Shown one piece after another: positions 5,993-7,251 of a stretch of 7,251 nucleotides of DNA. The notes beneath the pieces are model-generated. The model was given only the letters and a program-made list of their open reading frames with translations, did not search any database and was not told the origin of the DNA. A program made the position numbers and the translations under genes. Source of the stretch: Thermoanaerobaculales bacterium. Lineage in GTDB: Bacteria; Acidobacteriota; Thermoanaerobaculia; Thermoanaerobaculales; Sulfomarinibacteraceae. The stretch's first letter is position 1, and every line of letters starts with the position of its first letter. The stretch is from contig JAOZPW010000201.1 of NCBI GenBank assembly GCA_029932545.1, positions 1-7,251 on the forward strand, written 5' to 3'.

Positions 5993-6312
5993 TTTGACTT
6001 GAGCCTCGCGTATTCTTCGAGAGCATCAGCGTCCACTTCTACGTTTATTGACTCCGCAGAATGAGCGTTGCTGCCCCTGGCCTTAATTCCTGACACCCAG
6101 TACTCATCACCCGTTTCGGTATCGAAGTAGTTCCCCCGAATTCCCTGACCCCCGCTTCGCTGCAAAGTGCGATCTCGGTAGTACACGGATTTCCCGGACT
6201 TTGAAAACGTCACCCAGCCAACTCGCGCTGGCACACCGTCAATGTCACCATCCTTGTTTTCGATGTACATGACTCGGCGGGATTCGCCTCGGGTTAGCTG
6301 GTTTGTCTTCAT
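5989..6312 (-). CDS. Cassette-associated small protein of the MYIE...EYWVSG family
   Basis: A 107-residue soluble protein of unknown function. From memory it fits a family of about 90-115 residues beginning MYIE. The middle is ARVGWVTFSKSGKSVYYRDR (29-48), then GNYFDTETGDEYWVSG (60-75), with an acidic C-terminal EEYARL. Members are widespread in integron cassettes and are sometimes misannotated as 1-deoxy-D-xylulose-5-phosphate synthase, which they cannot be, since they are far too short. Two starts are possible: ATG at 6312, directly after a palindrome, or Met15 at 6270, which begins the conserved MYIE. Neither has a strong Shine-Dalgarno; homologues I recall often carry a few residues before MYIE, so the longer form is given. 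Its stop overlaps the next gene's GTG. It lies first in the putative two-gene cassette ending at the attC site. Confidence 0.8.
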   Translation of the reverse strand: MKTNQLTRGESRRVMYIENKDGDIDGVPARVGWVTFSKSGKSVYYRDRTLQRSGGQGIRGNYFDTETGDEYWVSGIKARGSNAHSAESINVEVDADALEEYARLKSK

Positions 6313-6315
6313 GCT

Positions 6316-6359
6316 GTATAACTATGTAATTCGATTGCAAAAGCGCAACCTAGTTATCG
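6316..6359. repeat. Nested palindrome at upstream edge of the cassette
   Basis: A perfect 7-bp inverted repeat pairs ATAACTA (6318-6324) with TAGTTAT (6351-6357). It encloses a second stem, GATTGC (6333-6338) and GCAACC (6345-6350), with one mismatch, and an unpaired eight-base stretch on one side. On the minus strand it ends with GTTATAC (6322-6316), close to the GTTRRRY of an R' box, three bases before the ATG of the cassette gene. At 44 bp it is shorter than known attC sites, so it may be a degenerate recombination site or an operator. Confidence 0.35.
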
Positions 6360-6843
6360 GCGGAATGCTATATTGCACGGGCCCTGGTTTCTCCATATCC
6401 CAAGCCTACAGCAGGTTACGGAACCCGTCCATGCTTCGGACGGAAGATCTGATGAAAACAAATATTGCAGCCAACGCCGACGTACAGAATCAAGGGTGCA
6501 AAAAATGCCTAAACGGGTGTGCCGGGTGCGCCCTCTCTTCACCAAGCAGACCTCCCAACTGAGCCGTCGATGCGAAGAAGGGCGACACCGGGCACCCACG
6601 GCGGTGGCGTCAGCAATCGAATGATGGCCGAAGCCGTAGGCCGCCGAGGTCATTTCCCGGAGGGGCGATTCCCTCCCGATTTCTGTAACGAAGCCCCTCC
6701 GGGAAATGCACCGAGCGGGGGCGCGCTCGCGCGACCCCGAAGGCCGGGGTTGGAGAACAGGGGCTGCGACCGGGGCAGGGGCCGCAAACCGCAGCCGTGA
6801 TCCGCGTCAGCGACCGCGTCCGTAAACAGCGTCTGGGGCTGAG
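6360..6843. other. Gene-free stretch with several inverted repeats
   Basis: About 480 bases without a convincing gene separate the cassette region from the VWA gene. Overlapping open frames of 60-100 codons occur on both strands, but none has a recognisable domain, a good ribosome binding site or a clear membrane or signal segment. It holds an imperfect inverted repeat (6521-6534 with 6579-6593), a perfect 16-bp hairpin (6651-6708) and a 7-bp inverted repeat (GGCTGCG at 6762-6768, CGCAGCC at 6790-6796). No tRNA or integrase fragment was seen. Confidence 0.55.
6651..6708. repeat. Perfect 16-bp inverted repeat hairpin
   Basis: CATTTCCCGGAGGGGC (6651-6666) is the exact reverse complement of GCCCCTCCGGGAAATG (6693-6708), separated by 26 bases. 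The stem is 10 of 16 G or C, so it would be very stable. No T tract follows on either side, which argues against a simple terminator. The form suits a REPIN- or MITE-like extragenic element or a processed RNA hairpin. Only one copy is in the window. Confidence 0.7.
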
Positions 6844-7251
6844 TCAAGGGTTGGCGTTCAGGACTGAATCCAGCATCTCCAGTGCCCTGACCGGAGACTC
6901 GGCCGGCTGCAGCAGGTAGGAACGGCCTCCGCTGTCGGTTGCCAAACGCTTGAACTGCTTTCGGGTCCCGGGGTCGAATTCGTCATTCCACAGGCCGATA
7001 ACGAAGACGGGAATCTTGGTGTCTTGAACCGAGGCGGTGATCTTTTTCCATTCCGAGCGTGATGCCTTGCGCCGGACGTCACTGATGACGATGATGGCTC
7101 TGGAGTCGGAGGCTGGCTGCAAGACGGCCAGTGCCCGGTTGAGCGCCATTGTTGGGCTAGAGTCCCCGGCTTGGATGACGATCGGTGTGAGTTTTTCAAA
7201 ACGGCGGTCTATGGAGGACCTCAAATCGGCCGCCCGTTCGGCGAGTTCGAT
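6844..7251 (-). CDS. Von Willebrand factor A (VWA) domain protein, C-terminal part
   Basis: 135 codons of a minus-strand gene whose 5' end lies beyond the right edge. The frame is open through base 7251, and the TTG at 7224 is internal rather than a start. What remains is the second half of a VWA domain: an SSPTMALNRAL segment carrying the Thr of the MIDAS metal site, the hydrophobic strand AIIVISD with the MIDAS Asp, the strand IPVFVIGLW, then FKRLATDSGGRSYLL. The DxSxS part of MIDAS must lie outside the window. VWA domains bind partners through a metal ion, and bacterial ones are often secreted or membrane-anchored. The protein ends soon after the domain, so any signal peptide or membrane helix would be N-terminal and unseen. 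Exact subfamily is uncertain. Confidence 0.85.
   Translation of the reverse strand: MELAERAADLRSSIDRRFEKLTPIVIQAGDSSPTMALNRALAVLQPASDSRAIIVISDVRRKASRSEWKKITASVQDTKIPVFVIGLWNDEFDPGTRKQFKRLATDSGGRSYLLQPAESPVRALEMLDSVLNANP

Noticed and set aside
6354..6653. 99-codon minus-strand open frame between the cassette and the VWA gene
   Set aside because: Its composition is rich in Arg, Ser and Cys with no motif, it has no clear ribosome binding site, and it crosses an imperfect inverted repeat.
1..7251. CRISPR arrays, tRNA or rRNA genes, insertion-sequence transposases, integron integrase
   Set aside because: No evenly spaced direct repeats, no tRNA cloverleaf, and no transposase or tyrosine recombinase motifs were found on either strand.

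Overview
The window is bacterial chromosomal DNA. The hydrogenase-maturation part is GC-rich (about 70% in a sampled line of the hypF region), while the stretch at 5.7-6.3 kb is visibly poorer in GC (about 50% in a sampled line). A lineage cannot be fixed from the sequence. A REP-like palindrome (197-224) and a long VCR-like integron attC site hint at a gammaproteobacterium or a bacterium that exchanges DNA with them; this is weak inference. Nearly every gene lies on the minus strand. The exception is one thioesterase gene.

Layout, left to right. A strong intrinsic terminator (23-54) belongs to something left of the window. A 200-base gene-free stretch with the REP-like element follows. Then comes a tight minus-strand pair, hypB (3308-2637) followed by hypF (2640-256), overlapping by four bases (TTGA). 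These make the nickel-insertion GTPase and the carbamoyltransferase that supplies the CN ligands of NiFe hydrogenase. HypA, C, D, E and the hydrogenase itself are not in the window. Upstream on the same strand, after a 202-base gap, is a type II toxin-antitoxin pair: a ribbon-helix-helix antitoxin (4136-3918) and a PIN-domain toxin (3921-3511), overlapping ATGA. A plausible promoter and operator repeats lie just upstream of it.

The plus-strand PaaI-type hotdog thioesterase gene (4439-4897) has an 89-bp nested inverted repeat and an extended -10 promoter in its leader. It converges on a minus-strand gene for a small four-helix membrane protein (5443-5072) with an internal duplication and one histidine per half.

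The most distinctive region is 5.46-6.36 kb. A long, highly palindromic minus-oriented attC recombination site (5575-5465) ends what looks like a two-gene integron cassette. That cassette holds a soluble protein of a family I associate with cassettes (6312-5989) and a two-helix membrane protein (5992-5723), overlapping GTGA. No integron integrase is visible, so this is a lone attC or the edge of an integrase-less attC cluster. A small nested palindrome (6316-6359) sits where the preceding recombination site would be expected. The next 0.5 kb has no convincing gene but carries a perfect 16-bp hairpin and other inverted repeats. The window ends inside the 3' part of a von Willebrand factor A domain gene that continues past the right edge.
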